A stretch of DNA of 64,000 nt from Gaiellasilicea sp963802765 (lineage in GTDB: Bacteria > Actinomycetota > Thermoleophilia > Gaiellales > Gaiellaceae), in contig CAWDJZ010000014.1 of NCBI GenBank assembly GCA_963802765.1, positions 62,001 to 126,000 of the forward strand, read 5' to 3'. The notes under the pieces were generated by a model. The model worked only from the letters and a program-made list of their open reading frames with translations, did no database searches and was not told where the DNA came from. Position numbers and translations under genes: made by a program. The first letter of the stretch is position 1. The number at the start of each line of letters is the position of its first letter. Shown here one piece after another: positions 1 through 8,845 of this stretch.

Positions 1-35
1 GAGGAAGAGGACACCTCCCCGCGAAATTCTCCCCC

Positions 36-684
36 ATGCCCTCTCCTCGCGATGAGCTGCCGCTCGGTCGCCTGGAGGCCTTCAGCGACGGCGTCTTTGC
101 GATCGCGATCACCCTGCTCGTCCTGGAGCTCAGCGTCTCGGAGGGCGCCGGTGACGACCTGCTGCGGGCAATCGTGGACGAGTGGCCGGCGCTGCTCGCG
201 TACATAACGAGCTTCCTGACGATCGGGGTCATCTGGCTGCAGCACTCGGCGATCACCGGTGCGCTGCGCACCGCGGACGCCACGCTCTACCGGCTCAATC
301 TGCTCGTGCTCCTGCTCGCCTCGTTCCTGCCCTTTCCGACGAAGCTCTTGACGGAGTACGTGGGCGAGGACGATGCGGAGCGGGTCGCGGTCACGTTCTA
401 CGGGCTCACGCTTCTGGCCCTCGCGCTCGCGGTGACCGTGTTCGTGCGCTACGCCGCCGAGCACCGCCGGCTGGTGAAGGACGAGATCCAGGCCGAGGCC
501 GTCGAGGCGGCGCTGGTTCATCAGCCGAGCTTCCTGCTCTACGGGGTCGGAATCGCCCTCGGTCTGTTCTTTCCGACCGCCGGCGTCCTGTTCTACCTCG
601 GCACCGCGCTCTATCTCGGCATCCCGGGCAAGACGCTCCACCGGCTTCTCCACCGGACGATACGAGCCGCCGCCGCAGACCTAG
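36..684 (+). CDS. TMEM175-family (DUF1211) potassium channel-like membrane protein
   Basis: Small integral membrane protein of the TMEM175/DUF1211 family, whose bacterial members form tetrameric K+-selective channels. The family signature R-x-E-A-F-S-D-G-V-F-A-I near residues 12-23 lies in the first membrane helix, followed by several further hydrophobic segments and ending around LHRLLHRTIR. The reading frame stays open far beyond the domain, running antisense through the next gene, so the true end is uncertain. A TAG at 682-684 in the +1 frame is the likely natural stop, which would imply one inserted base near the 3' end, the same kind of error seen elsewhere in the window. The start ATG at 36 matches the usual N-terminus. 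Family assignment is firm; the exact end is not. Confidence 0.75.
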
Positions 685-971
685 GCGCGGCGGCCGTCGA
701 GCCGGATCGTCCACGGGTCGATCGAGGCGATCCGGAGATGCGTCTCGCTCCACGGGTCGCGCGCGAGCGTGGCGCGAATCTCGTCTTCCGACTCGGCCTC
801 GACGGCGTGCACGACGCGGTGCTCGTCGGAGAGCGGCCCGCCGAGGACGATGAAGCCGTCGTCCACGAGACCGTCCATGAAGGACGCGTGCGCGGGCCAG
901 TCGGACTGCTCCTCCAGCGGTCGCGACGGATCCCACTGTGGGCCGGACCGATGGAGCACGACGAGGAACAT
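681..971 (-). CDS. YCII-related domain protein
   Basis: A 96-residue YCII-fold protein (dimeric alpha/beta ferredoxin-like barrel). It starts with the typical strand MFLVVLHRSG and contains HASFMDGLVDDGFIVLGGPL in the middle, with a conserved His-Asp region near residues 27-33. A start 13 codons further upstream is possible, but ATG at 969-971 fits the family length better. YCII proteins are mostly uncharacterised and some are thought to be small-molecule enzymes, so substrate is unknown. It is convergent with the TMEM175 gene, whose open frame overlaps it, and is divergent from the membrane protein starting at 1063. Confidence 0.75.
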   Translation of the reverse strand: MFLVVLHRSGPQWDPSRPLEEQSDWPAHASFMDGLVDDGFIVLGGPLSDEHRVVHAVEAESEDEIRATLARDPWSETHLRIASIDPWTIRLDGRRA

Positions 972-1062
972 CGCCACGCTCTCCGTTCTATCGCACGACA
1001 GGGCGGGCAAGCCTCACTCAAACGCCGGACGTCCTCCGGAACGCCTGAGAGGAGATGGAGCG

Positions 1063-1728
1063 ATGACGCACACCGAAGCCCGACCACTGTTCTCGACCGG
1101 GATCTGGCCGCTCCCAGCCACGCAACGCCGCGTGCTGATGCTTGCGCCGCCGCTCGCGCTCGCGCTGCTCGAGCTCGTTCATCCGGCGCCCGACGTGAAC
1201 GCAGAGGCTGTGATGGACGTTGCGACCTGGTTCGCCGTCTTCCACGCGATCCAACTCGTGCTCATCGGGCTCGTGGGGCTGTCCGTCCTGCTGCTGGCGG
1301 ACAGCTTCGGCTACGCCACCGCGTGGACGACGCGGCTCGGGGTCGGCGCCTTCCTGGTCTTCTTCAGCGCCTACGACGCCATCGCCGGGATCAGCACCGG
1401 TCTCGCCATGCGGAACGCACGCGATCTCCCGCCCGCGCAGCAGGAGGGCGTCTGGGTCACCGTCAAGGACTGGCCCGGCTTCGATCCCGCCGTGTTCTCG
1501 CTCAACGTGGTCGGAACGCTCGCGTGGGTCGTCGCAGTGGGGGCGCTGGCCCTCGCGGCGCGCCGGAGAGGCGCGCCGCGTGCGCAGTGGATCCTGATCG
1601 GCCTCGCGGCGCTCGCTCTGCTGGGCGGCCACCCGCGGCCGTTCGGCACGATCGCGTTCGCCTCGTTGTTCGTCGCTGCGCTGCTGCGCGAGCGGCAGGT
1701 GTCCCAGGCTGCTCGGCATTCGCCGTAG
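1063..1728 (+). CDS. Six-helix hypothetical membrane protein
   Basis: A 221-residue protein with about six hydrophobic segments (around residues 25-45, 58-82, 92-115, 145-165, 172-186 and 190-206) and no recognised catalytic motif. The start ATG at 1063 follows a good ribosome site (GAGAGGAGATGGAG). I do not recognise the family. It stands alone between the YCII gene and a strong hairpin terminator. Confidence 0.65.
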   Translation: MTHTEARPLFSTGIWPLPATQRRVLMLAPPLALALLELVHPAPDVNAEAVMDVATWFAVFHAIQLVLIGLVGLSVLLLADSFGYATAWTTRLGVGAFLVFFSAYDAIAGISTGLAMRNARDLPPAQQEGVWVTVKDWPGFDPAVFSLNVVGTLAWVVAVGALALAARRRGAPRAQWILIGLAALALLGGHPRPFGTIAFASLFVAALLRERQVSQAARHSP

Positions 1729-1740
1729 CGCGATCGTGGG

Positions 1741-1763
1741 GGCCGCGATCGACGATCGCGGCC
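1741..1763. terminator. Hairpin terminator
   Basis: Perfect 10-bp inverted repeat GGCCGCGATC / GATCGCGGCC with a 3-base loop, 13 bases after the stop of the membrane protein gene. There is no T run, which is common for high-GC terminators. Confidence 0.55.
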
Positions 1764-1827
1764 GCACGGCCGTTGAGACGCGGTTGGTTCGTGACGGCTC
1801 CAGCATCCGCCCGGCGTTCCTGCGTGT

Positions 1828-1908
1828 CAGGACCGCCTCCAGGGCAACAGCGTTGCCGTGAACGTCCGAGAGAACGGCGACGCGCTGATCCGAGCTCACG
1901 TTCGACAT
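1828..1908 (-). pseudogene. N-terminal remnant of a calcineurin-like metallophosphoesterase
   Basis: From an ATG at 1906-1908 the minus strand encodes about 27 residues that include RVAVLSDVHGNAVALEAVL. This is the first metal-binding motif (D-x-H-G-N) of YfcE/calcineurin-like phosphoesterases. Similarity stops abruptly after this, and the rest of the enzyme (GDxxG, GNHE and later His motifs) is absent from the following sequence. The fragment lies between the terminator hairpin and the divergent VOC gene. It looks like the leftover 5' end of a deleted gene, or an assembly join. Confidence 0.6.
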
Positions 1909-1934
1909 GAGCGGAGCGTGTCAGACTGCCGGTC

Positions 1935-2339
1935 GTGTCTCCGCAGACGTGGCCGCAACCGATGCTGGTCGTCCGCGACGTCCCGGCGTCCAGCCGCTTC
2001 TACCAGCGCGTGCTCGGCGCCGAGAGTGGGCACGGCGGCGTCGAGTACGAGCAGATCGTCGGCGACGGCGAGATCCTGCTGCAGCTCCACGCTCTCGAGG
2101 TCGAGCACCACCACGGCCCTCTCGCCGACCCCGACCAGCCCTTCGGCAACGGTCTCGTGCTCTGGTTCGAGGTCGCCGACTTCGACGCGACCGTGGCAGC
2201 GGTTCGCGGCACCGGTGCGCCGATCGTGCGTGATGTGCACACCAATCCCAACGCTCTCCAACAGGAGCTCTGGGTGCGAGATCCCGACGGTTACCTCGTC
2301 GTCCTCGCCGGCCCGTCGGACTACCGTCCCCGCGGCTGA
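1935..2339 (+). CDS. VOC family (glyoxalase/bleomycin resistance-like) protein
   Basis: A 134-residue vicinal-oxygen-chelate protein with the N-terminal LVVRDVPASSRFYQRVLGAE pattern and the closing strand DPDGYLVVLAGP typical of the second beta-alpha-beta-beta unit. VOC proteins are metal-dependent dioxygenases, isomerases or drug-binding proteins. The metal ligands here are not resolved well enough to choose. The start is a GTG at 1935; an ATG at 1962 (MLVVRDV) is an alternative that also leaves a complete fold. Confidence 0.75.
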   Translation: MSPQTWPQPMLVVRDVPASSRFYQRVLGAESGHGGVEYEQIVGDGEILLQLHALEVEHHHGPLADPDQPFGNGLVLWFEVADFDATVAAVRGTGAPIVRDVHTNPNALQQELWVRDPDGYLVVLAGPSDYRPRG

Positions 2340-2352
2340 CGAGCCTCGCCTG

Positions 2353-2928
2353 TCAGACGTGAGCCAGCACACTGTCCAGCGGTCGAGGCACCCTCGTGAG
2401 ATCCAGGGCGTGGACGAGGCCGTCCCCGGACTGGACCTTCCGGCCGCCCTGCGTCCCGATGAAGCGGTGGAGCTGGTCCTCGATCGCCCGTCCTCGCCAC
2501 GCCGGTTGCTTCTGGAAGGTGCGGAACGATCCGAGCTCACCCTGGCCGTCGAGGAGCTCCTCCACGGTGGCTGCGCCGAGGGCGCGGATCAGCTCGTCCT
2601 CGAGGTCCGCGACGCAGACGTAGAAGCCGAGCCGTTCCATGTCGGCGCGGGTCAGGTCTGAGCCGAGCCCGGCCCGCTCGAGAGCGCGCTTGAAGTAGAT
2701 CTCCTCCGCGGCGTCGCAGAGTCCCGCCACCCTGAGGTCGAGCCCCCGCGGGCCGAAGCGGTCGAGGAAGCGTCCGATCGCGTGCGCGCCACCCATCGGG
2801 ACGATCGCGACGCCCTCGGCCGCGAGGTTGCGACCGCGCCGCGCGGCCAGCGCTTCGAGGGCGCGCCGGTCACTGTCCCCCTCGACGAGGACGACGGTGC
2901 GGGCGGAGAAGGTGTCGGCTCGCATCAC
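2353..2928 (-). CDS. Stand-alone TOPRIM domain protein (OLD-nuclease type)
   Basis: A 191-residue protein that consists almost entirely of a TOPRIM fold like the C-terminal half of OLD-family ATP-dependent nucleases. VVLVEGDSDRRALEAL at residues 12-27 supplies the catalytic Glu (E16), and the acidic positions D72 and the A-D-L-E-D cluster around 107-111 fit the second and third TOPRIM acidic motifs. No ABC-type ATPase domain is attached and none is encoded next to it. It may nick or cut DNA, or transfer nucleotidyl groups, but its role is unknown. It is convergent with the VOC gene and divergent from the M64 protease gene. Confidence 0.7.
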   Translation of the reverse strand: MMRADTFSARTVVLVEGDSDRRALEALAARRGRNLAAEGVAIVPMGGAHAIGRFLDRFGPRGLDLRVAGLCDAAEEIYFKRALERAGLGSDLTRADMERLGFYVCVADLEDELIRALGAATVEELLDGQGELGSFRTFQKQPAWRGRAIEDQLHRFIGTQGGRKVQSGDGLVHALDLTRVPRPLDSVLAHV

Positions 2929-3065
2929 GAGCCCATTGTGGCTGTGCCGGTTCCGGGCTCGCCGTTCGGGTGCGATGCGACATACTCCGCGCGACTCTGC
3001 GAGCGTCGAGCACTGCGGCCGACGGTGCTCCGGGGGGAACGAGTCAACGAGACGAAGGAGAGCCG

Positions 3066-5483
3066 ATGAGCCTCAGGAGGCTTCCTGCCGTGGCAGCCGC
3101 CGCGGCGATCGTTGCGGCCGTATCACCAGGAGTCGTAGGCGCCCAGACGCCTGGGGACGCCACGGTCGTGCCGATCCAGATCACCGGGCCGCCGGCCGAG
3201 CGGCTCAACCTCGTGATCCTGGCCGACGGCTACACCGCGGACGAGCAGCAAGAGTTTCGCGACGACGTCGAGCGAAACCTCAATGTCCAGTGGAGCATCG
3301 AGCCGTTCCGCAGCTACCGGCACTACTTCAACGTCTACCGCCTGGAGATCATCTCGCAGGACTCGGGGATCAGCTGCGACCCCGACGACGGCAACGTCCG
3401 CCGCAACACCCCGTTGCGGTTGAACTTCGCGAACACCTGCCCTGCACCGGCGCTCGCGCGCGGTATCACGTACGGCCCGGCGCTCACGCCCGGCACCGGC
3501 TGTCTCGCGCTGAACGACCCCGGGTGCACGGGTACGCAGCAGCACAACCTCTTCATGTCGACGTACCTCGCCCCGCTCGGGGTGACGTGGCCAGAACGTG
3601 CAGACCCTCGCGATCGCGAACACGTTCACGTACGGCGGGATCGGAGGCACGCAGGCCACGACGTCGGGCGGCAGCCCGCAGGGGCCGCTGATCTCGACGC
3701 ATGAGCTCGGGCACTCGCTCGGGCAGCTGTCCGACGAGTACCCCTACTCCTCGCGTGACGTCGTTCGCCCCTGCTACGCGGGAGGCGAGCCGGGCTCGTT
3801 CCACCACACGATCTACACGGACGTCCAGCAGATGGTGGCCGACCAGCACAAGTGGTGGCGCTGGATCGGCGAGGAGAGCCTGTCGGGCGGGATCATCGGC
3901 CTGTGGGAAGGCGGCAACACGTTCCCGTGCGGTGTCCGCCGTCCGAGCCAGCACTCGATGATGCGGTGGCTCGGCAACTACTTCGACCAGGTCGGCCGCG
4001 AGCACATGACCTACCGGATCACGGGCAGGCGGAACGCGAACGCGATGTCGCTCCTGCACACGCCCGTCGGCGAGGTGGGCCCGACGGATGTGCTGTGGGT
4101 CGAGACGCAGCATCCGAAGTTCCACGAGCTGACGGTGACCTGGCAGGTGAACGGCGAGGTCGTGCCCGGTACGGGCAACTCGCGGAACCTCGAGCTGGCC
4201 GACCTCGACGTCGCGCGCCGGCGACGTCGTCCAGGTGACGGTCAAGGACGAGACGGACTGGGTCCGCGATCCCGCCTTCAAGGACGGGCCGCGCATGACG
4301 CAGACGCGGCAGTGGACGGTCGGCGCGCCGCTCGCGCCGTCCTCGCCGGCGCCTGCGTTCACGATCTCGACGCCGACCGATCGCGCGGTCGCCGGCGACG
4401 AGGTCGTCTTCGTCGAGACCACGCATCCGACCGCCGGAGTCCACGACGTCACGTGGCGGCTCAACGGGGCCGTCGTCCCGAACGGCAACCGGCGCAACTT
4501 CGACCTCGGTGCGCAGGGGCTCCCGCGTGGGACGCATTCGCTCAGCGCCACGGTCGGCACGCAGACCGTCGACGTGGACCGTGGACAACACGTTGCCCAC
4601 GGCGCCGCGGACGTTGTCGACGCCGCTGACGTCGCTCACCGGCGACCTGGAGCACAACGTCTACTTCGGCGAGTTCGACATGGGCCTCCAGCCGCAGGAC
4701 GACCAGCCGGGGTTCGTGGTCGGTGAGTTCCGCCTCAACCGCGACGGCTGGTTCAACTACTTCGGCTTCCCCGAGCAGCCGGAGGGGACGCCGTTCACGT
4801 TCTCGCACTCCGGCAAGGACGTGAAGGCACTGACGTACGGCAACCTCGGCACGGGCGGGCTCTCGAAGGCGACGTTCGAGCAGTCGTTCACGGACGAGCA
4901 CCCGAGCGGCGGCTTCGAGCCGGGGTATGGAACGCACTTCGTCGAGCACCGAGCGATCGACGCCGCCGGCAACATCGGCGAGCCGGACGCCTACCGTGCG
5001 ACGGTGCTGCCGGGCGGATCGCCGGCGTGCACGAACGTCGTGCGAGGGACGCACAGCGGCGGCCTTCGCCTGACGAGCGGCGTGACGTGCCTCGCCGGCG
5101 CCACCGTGAACGGCACCGTGACCGTGCAGTCGGGCGCGTCGCTGATCGTCCAGGACGGGTCGAGGATCAACGGCGCGATCCGTGTGACCGGCGCGGCCGT
5201 CGTGCACATCTTCGGCGCCCACGTGAACGGAGACTCGCGGATCATGGGGAGCGCGGACGTCATCGTGGCCGGCTCCGTCTTCAGCGAGTCGCTCACGCTC
5301 GTCGGCAACCGCTCGCCGGCGGTGACGATCCCGAGCGGCGACACCCGCAACTACGGCATCGGCGTCGTCGGCAACACGATCGCCGAGGATCTCGAGTGCA
5401 TCGGGAACGATCCGGGCGCGACGAGCTTCGGTGCTCCAAACGCCGTCGGCGGCACGAGGTCGGGCCAGTGCGCGGGCCTCTGA
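3066..5483 (+). CDS. Secreted M64-family metalloprotease with C-terminal beta-helix-like tail (three frame breaks)
   Basis: A repaired product of about 804 residues. It opens with a Sec signal peptide (MSLRRLPAVAAAAAIVAA..., cleaved near VGAQ), preceded by AAGGAG. The M64 (IgA peptidase-like) domain follows: NLVILADGYTADEQQEF near residue 45, then the zinc motif HELGHSLGQLSDEY encoded near 3700-3741. After it come two Ig-like repeats (FHELTVTWQVNGEVVPG and VHDVTWRLNGAVVPNG) and a C-terminal stretch of short repeated strands (VNGTVTVQSGASLIV, INGAIRVTGAAVVHI) that suggests a beta-solenoid. The frame changes by +1 near 3587, 4217 and 4574; deleting the G after C at each point restores continuous homology. 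The protein is probably extracellular. A strong terminator follows it. Confidence 0.8.
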
Positions 5484-5496
5484 CGTAGCGAGCAGC

Positions 5497-5528
5497 TGGT
5501 GGGGCGGCGGTCGGCCGCTGCCCCACCA
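5497..5528. terminator. Strong hairpin terminator
   Basis: TGGTGGGGC pairs with GCCCCACCA, extended by five more pairs (one G-U) around a TCGG tetraloop, giving a stem of about 14 bp right after the M64 gene. Confidence 0.7.
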
Positions 5529-5557
5529 TGGCTCCGGACCGCGTTAGGCTCGCCGTC

Positions 5558-6025
5558 ATGCCCAAGATCTTCAACCTGTACGGCGACGAGTGGGACCGAG
5601 CCGAGGATCGGCCGGGCTGGCGCAGCAAGGACGCCTGGGTCGGCGCGCGCATCGGAGCGGAGCTGATCGGCGGGAGCATGTACGAGCTCGAGCCGGGCGA
5701 CCGCCTCTGGCCCTACCACACGCATCACGCGAACGAAGAGTGGCTGCTGGTCGTGCGCGGCCGGCCGACGCTGCGCACGCCTGAGGGCGAGCACGACCTG
5801 AAGGAGGGCGACGTCGTCGCGTTCCCGCGCGGGGACGAGGGCCTGCACCAGGTCAGCAACCGCACCGAGGTTCCGATCCGCGTCCTGATGCTCTCGACGC
5901 TGATCGCGCCCGACCTCATCCACTACGCCGACAGCGGCAAGTTCGGGGCGCGGAACGTGAAGGGCGAGCGCGTCCTCCTCAGCCGTCCCGGCCCGATGCT
6001 CGACTACTGGGACGGCGAGGACTAG
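5558..6025 (+). CDS. Cupin domain protein
   Basis: A 155-residue single-domain cupin. Motif 1 is HTHHANEEWLLVVRG (two His and a Glu for metal binding) and motif 2 is about GDVVAFPRGDEGLHQVSN. The ATG at 5558 (MPKIFNLYGDEW) is preferred to the in-frame ATG at 5528, which lies inside the terminator hairpin. Cupins of this size bind a divalent metal and act on, or sense, small molecules; substrate unknown. It is convergent with the second, unrelated cupin. Confidence 0.75.
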   Translation: MPKIFNLYGDEWDRAEDRPGWRSKDAWVGARIGAELIGGSMYELEPGDRLWPYHTHHANEEWLLVVRGRPTLRTPEGEHDLKEGDVVAFPRGDEGLHQVSNRTEVPIRVLMLSTLIAPDLIHYADSGKFGARNVKGERVLLSRPGPMLDYWDGED

Positions 6026-6044
6026 ACAACAAGCCCACCGGCGT

Positions 6045-6500
6045 TCAGTTGATCCAGGTGATGCCGTAGTTTCGTGACGCGCCGGCGTATGCATCCGGGC
6101 CCAGCGTTCCGGCATGCTGCGCCGCGGCGAGCTCGCGGAAGAAGCCCTCCAGCCCCGCCGGGGCGGTAAGGACGAGCAGCCGCCCCTCGTTCGGGACGAC
6201 CCGCCGCTGCGCGTGAGGGATGCCGCGGGGCGCGAAGACGACCCCGCCGGGAGAGGCCGGGAAGTCCTCGTCGCCAATCTGGAAGACGTGCTCGCCTTCG
6301 AGCACGTAGAACAGCTCGTCCTCCCGTTCGTGGACGTGCAAGGGCGTGTCCGCCAGGGGTGGCAATTCCTCGAAGAGCGTGAACGCACCCCCGGTCGCTT
6401 CCGACGAGGCGCGGACCAGGATCGTCACCTCGCCGAACGCGAGCGTCTCGCCGGCATCAGGTGCGAGCGCGAAGAGTCGGTGAGCCGCGTCAGGTTGCAC
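6045..6500 (-). CDS. Cupin domain protein
   Basis: A 151-residue cupin with LHVHEREDELFYVLEGE as motif 1 and a later FAPRGIPHAQR as motif 2, so the usual His-x-His...Glu...His metal site is present. The GTG start at 6498-6500 follows a good ribosome site (GAAGGAGGCAGCCA on the minus strand); the open frame upstream of it has no family similarity. It diverges from the MMPL gene at 6656. The 155 bp between them hold no clear palindrome. Confidence 0.75.
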   Translation of the reverse strand: MQPDAAHRLFALAPDAGETLAFGEVTILVRASSEATGGAFTLFEELPPLADTPLHVHEREDELFYVLEGEHVFQIGDEDFPASPGGVVFAPRGIPHAQRRVVPNEGRLLVLTAPAGLEGFFRELAAAQHAGTLGPDAYAGASRNYGITWIN

Positions 6501-6655
6501 TGGCTGCCTCCTTCGGAGCTGGGCAACGGCTTTCCGCTCCAGTCTTACAGGCACTGGTGCTAGCCCCACCGTGAGACACCCGGCGCCGCCATTGTCCTGC
6601 GCCTGGGCCGCAGCGACCCTCGACTCATGCTGCAAACGAGTGAAGGGAAGCACCC

Positions 6656-8845
6656 ATGAGCCGCAATCTCGCAGCCCGCGCGGGGCGCTGGAGCGCCTCG
6701 CACTGGAAGACCGCCACCTTCGGCTGGATCGCATTCGTTGTCGTCGCTGTCGTCGTCGGCGGCGCCGTCGGCACGAAGCAACTGGGGGACTCCGACGGGA
6801 TCCCCGGTGAGTCCGGGCGGATGGAGAAGATTCTCGAGGAGAGCTTCCAGCGTCCGGCCGGAGAGACCGTCCTGATCCAGAGCCGCACGCTCACCGTGGA
6901 CAGCCCGGCCTTCGAGGCAGCCGTCGAGGATCTCACCGCCGGAGTCGCCGCAGTTCCCGCCGTCGTCGACGTGCGGAGCCCGCTCGATCCGGCGAACGCG
7001 GAGCAGATCGCGGCGGATCGGCACTCGGCGCTCGTGCGCTTCGACATTCGCGGCGACCCCGACACGGCCGTCGAGCGGATCGACCCGGTGATCGCCGCGG
7101 TCGACGAGGTGAGAGCGCAGCATCCGCAGTTCTCGTTCGGCGCCTTCGGCGAAGCGACGGCCGAGAAGGAGATCGACGAGTCGGTCGGCAAGGATCTCGA
7201 GCAGGCGGGCCTGCTCTCACTGCCGGTGACGATCGTCATCCTGGTGATCGCCTTCGGCGCGCTCGTCGCCGCCGGCATCCCGTTGCTGCTCGCGCTCTCT
7301 GGCGTGTTCGCGACGATGGGCCTGCTCGCCATCCCGAGCCACTTCTGGCCCGTGGACGACAACGTCAGCGCCGTCGTGCTGTTGATCGGGCTCGCCGTCG
7401 GCGTCGACTACTCGCTCTTCTACTTGAAGCGCGAGCGTGAGGAGCGGGCCGCGGGACGCAGCGAGCGCGCCGCGCTCGAGGCGGCTGCCGCCACGTCGGG
7501 CCGCGCCGTCCTCATCTCCGGGCTCACCGTGATGATCGCGATGGCCGGGATGTTCCTGACCGGAGACAAGACCTTCGGCTCGTTCGCCATGGCGACGATC
7601 ATGGTCGTCGCGATCGCCGTGCTCGGGTCGCTCACGGTCCTGCCCGCGCTGCTGTCACGCCTCGGCGATCGTGTCGACAAGGCGCGCGTGCCCTTCCTCT
7701 ACCGCTATCAGCGGCCGGGCGGCGGCCGCGCCTGGGGCGCGATCGTCGACCGCGTCCTGCGACGTCCGCTCGCCGCCGTCGTTGTCTCGGCCGGCATCCT
7801 CCTTGCCCTCGCGCTCCCCGCACTCGGCTTGAAGGCGGTCGTCCCCGGGCCCGAGGCGCTGCCGCAGGACCTGCAGGCCGTTCAGACATTCAACCGTCTC
7901 CAGCAGGCCTTCCCCGGCGAGGCCGATCCGGCCGTCGCGGTCGTCAAGGCGCCGTCCGTCCGCGACTCGCGAGTCGCCGCGTCGATCGACCAGCTCGAGC
8001 GGCGCGCGCTCGCCAGCGGAGCGGTGCACGAGCCCGTCACCGTCGACGTGAACGACACAGGCACCGTGGCCAGGATCGAGCTGCCGCTGGATGGGTCCGG
8101 GAGCGACGAGACCTCTTACTCGGCGGTCTCGACGCTGCGGGACGACGTCGTGCCGAACACGGTCGGCTCGGTGCCGGGTGTCGAGGCGGGGATCACGGGC
8201 TCGACCGCGATCTCGAAGGACTTCAGCGACGGCATGTACGGCAAGGCGCCGCTCGTCTTCGCCTTCGTGCTCGCCTTCGCGTTCCTGCTCCTGCTCGTGA
8301 CGTTCCGGTCGGTGGTGATCGCCGGGACGGCGGTCGTCCTCAACCTGCTCTCTGTGGCCGCTGCGTTCGGCGTCCTGGTGCTGGTGTTCCAGTACGGGCT
8401 GGCGAAGGACCTGCTCGGTTTCGACTACACGGGCGGCGTGATGGCCTGGCTGCCAGTGTTCCTGTTCGTGATCCTGTTCGGGCTCTCGATGGACTATCAC
8501 GTCTTCATCCTCAGCCGCATCCGCGAGGCCCACGACGGCGGCATGCGGACCGAGGACGCGATCGCCCACGGCATCAAGACCACCGCAGGCGTCGTCACGA
8601 GCGCCGCGGTCGTGATGGTGTTCGTGTTCTCGATCTTCGGGACGCTGTCGCTCATCATGCTGAAGCAGTTCGGTGTCGGTCTGGCCGTCGCGGTCCTGCT
8701 CGACGCGACGATCGTCCGCGCCGTGCTCCTGCCCGCGACGATGAAGCTGCTCGGAGAGTGGAACTGGTATCTCCCACGGTGGCTCGGGTGGCTGCCCCGG
8801 CTCGAGCTGGAAGGCTCGCGCCGCGATGTTGGAGCCGCCGCATGA
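6656..8845 (+). CDS. MMPL/RND-family transporter
   Basis: A 729-residue RND-superfamily membrane protein of the MMPL class. There is one membrane helix near residues 20-40, a large outside domain, and a block of helices near 180-340 with the motif VGVDYSLFYLKREREERAAG. The pattern then repeats: a second outside domain and a second helix block with GLSMDYHVFILSRIREAHD. The paired G-x-[DS]-[MV]-D-Y motifs are the proton-relay hallmark of the family. Such proteins export lipids, siderophores or drugs by proton antiport; the substrate cannot be told. Its TGA overlaps the ATG of the downstream histidine kinase, so exporter and two-component pair are translationally coupled. Confidence 0.88.
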   Translation: MSRNLAARAGRWSASHWKTATFGWIAFVVVAVVVGGAVGTKQLGDSDGIPGESGRMEKILEESFQRPAGETVLIQSRTLTVDSPAFEAAVEDLTAGVAAVPAVVDVRSPLDPANAEQIAADRHSALVRFDIRGDPDTAVERIDPVIAAVDEVRAQHPQFSFGAFGEATAEKEIDESVGKDLEQAGLLSLPVTIVILVIAFGALVAAGIPLLLALSGVFATMGLLAIPSHFWPVDDNVSAVVLLIGLAVGVDYSLFYLKREREERAAGRSERAALEAAAATSGRAVLISGLTVMIAMAGMFLTGDKTFGSFAMATIMVVAIAVLGSLTVLPALLSRLGDRVDKARVPFLYRYQRPGGGRAWGAIVDRVLRRPLAAVVVSAGILLALALPALGLKAVVPGPEALPQDLQAVQTFNRLQQAFPGEADPAVAVVKAPSVRDSRVAASIDQLERRALASGAVHEPVTVDVNDTGTVARIELPLDGSGSDETSYSAVSTLRDDVVPNTVGSVPGVEAGITGSTAISKDFSDGMYGKAPLVFAFVLAFAFLLLLVTFRSVVIAGTAVVLNLLSVAAAFGVLVLVFQYGLAKDLLGFDYTGGVMAWLPVFLFVILFGLSMDYHVFILSRIREAHDGGMRTEDAIAHGIKTTAGVVTSAAVVMVFVFSIFGTLSLIMLKQFGVGLAVAVLLDATIVRAVLLPATMKLLGEWNWYLPRWLGWLPRLELEGSRRDVGAAA

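Noticed and set aside
182..853. Overlapping frames inside the TMEM175 and YCII region
   Set aside because: They are Arg-rich shadow frames with no family similarity.
2353..2928. Gabija or other anti-phage island around the TOPRIM gene
   Set aside because: No UvrD-like helicase, ATPase or other defence gene is nearby, so there is no contextual support.
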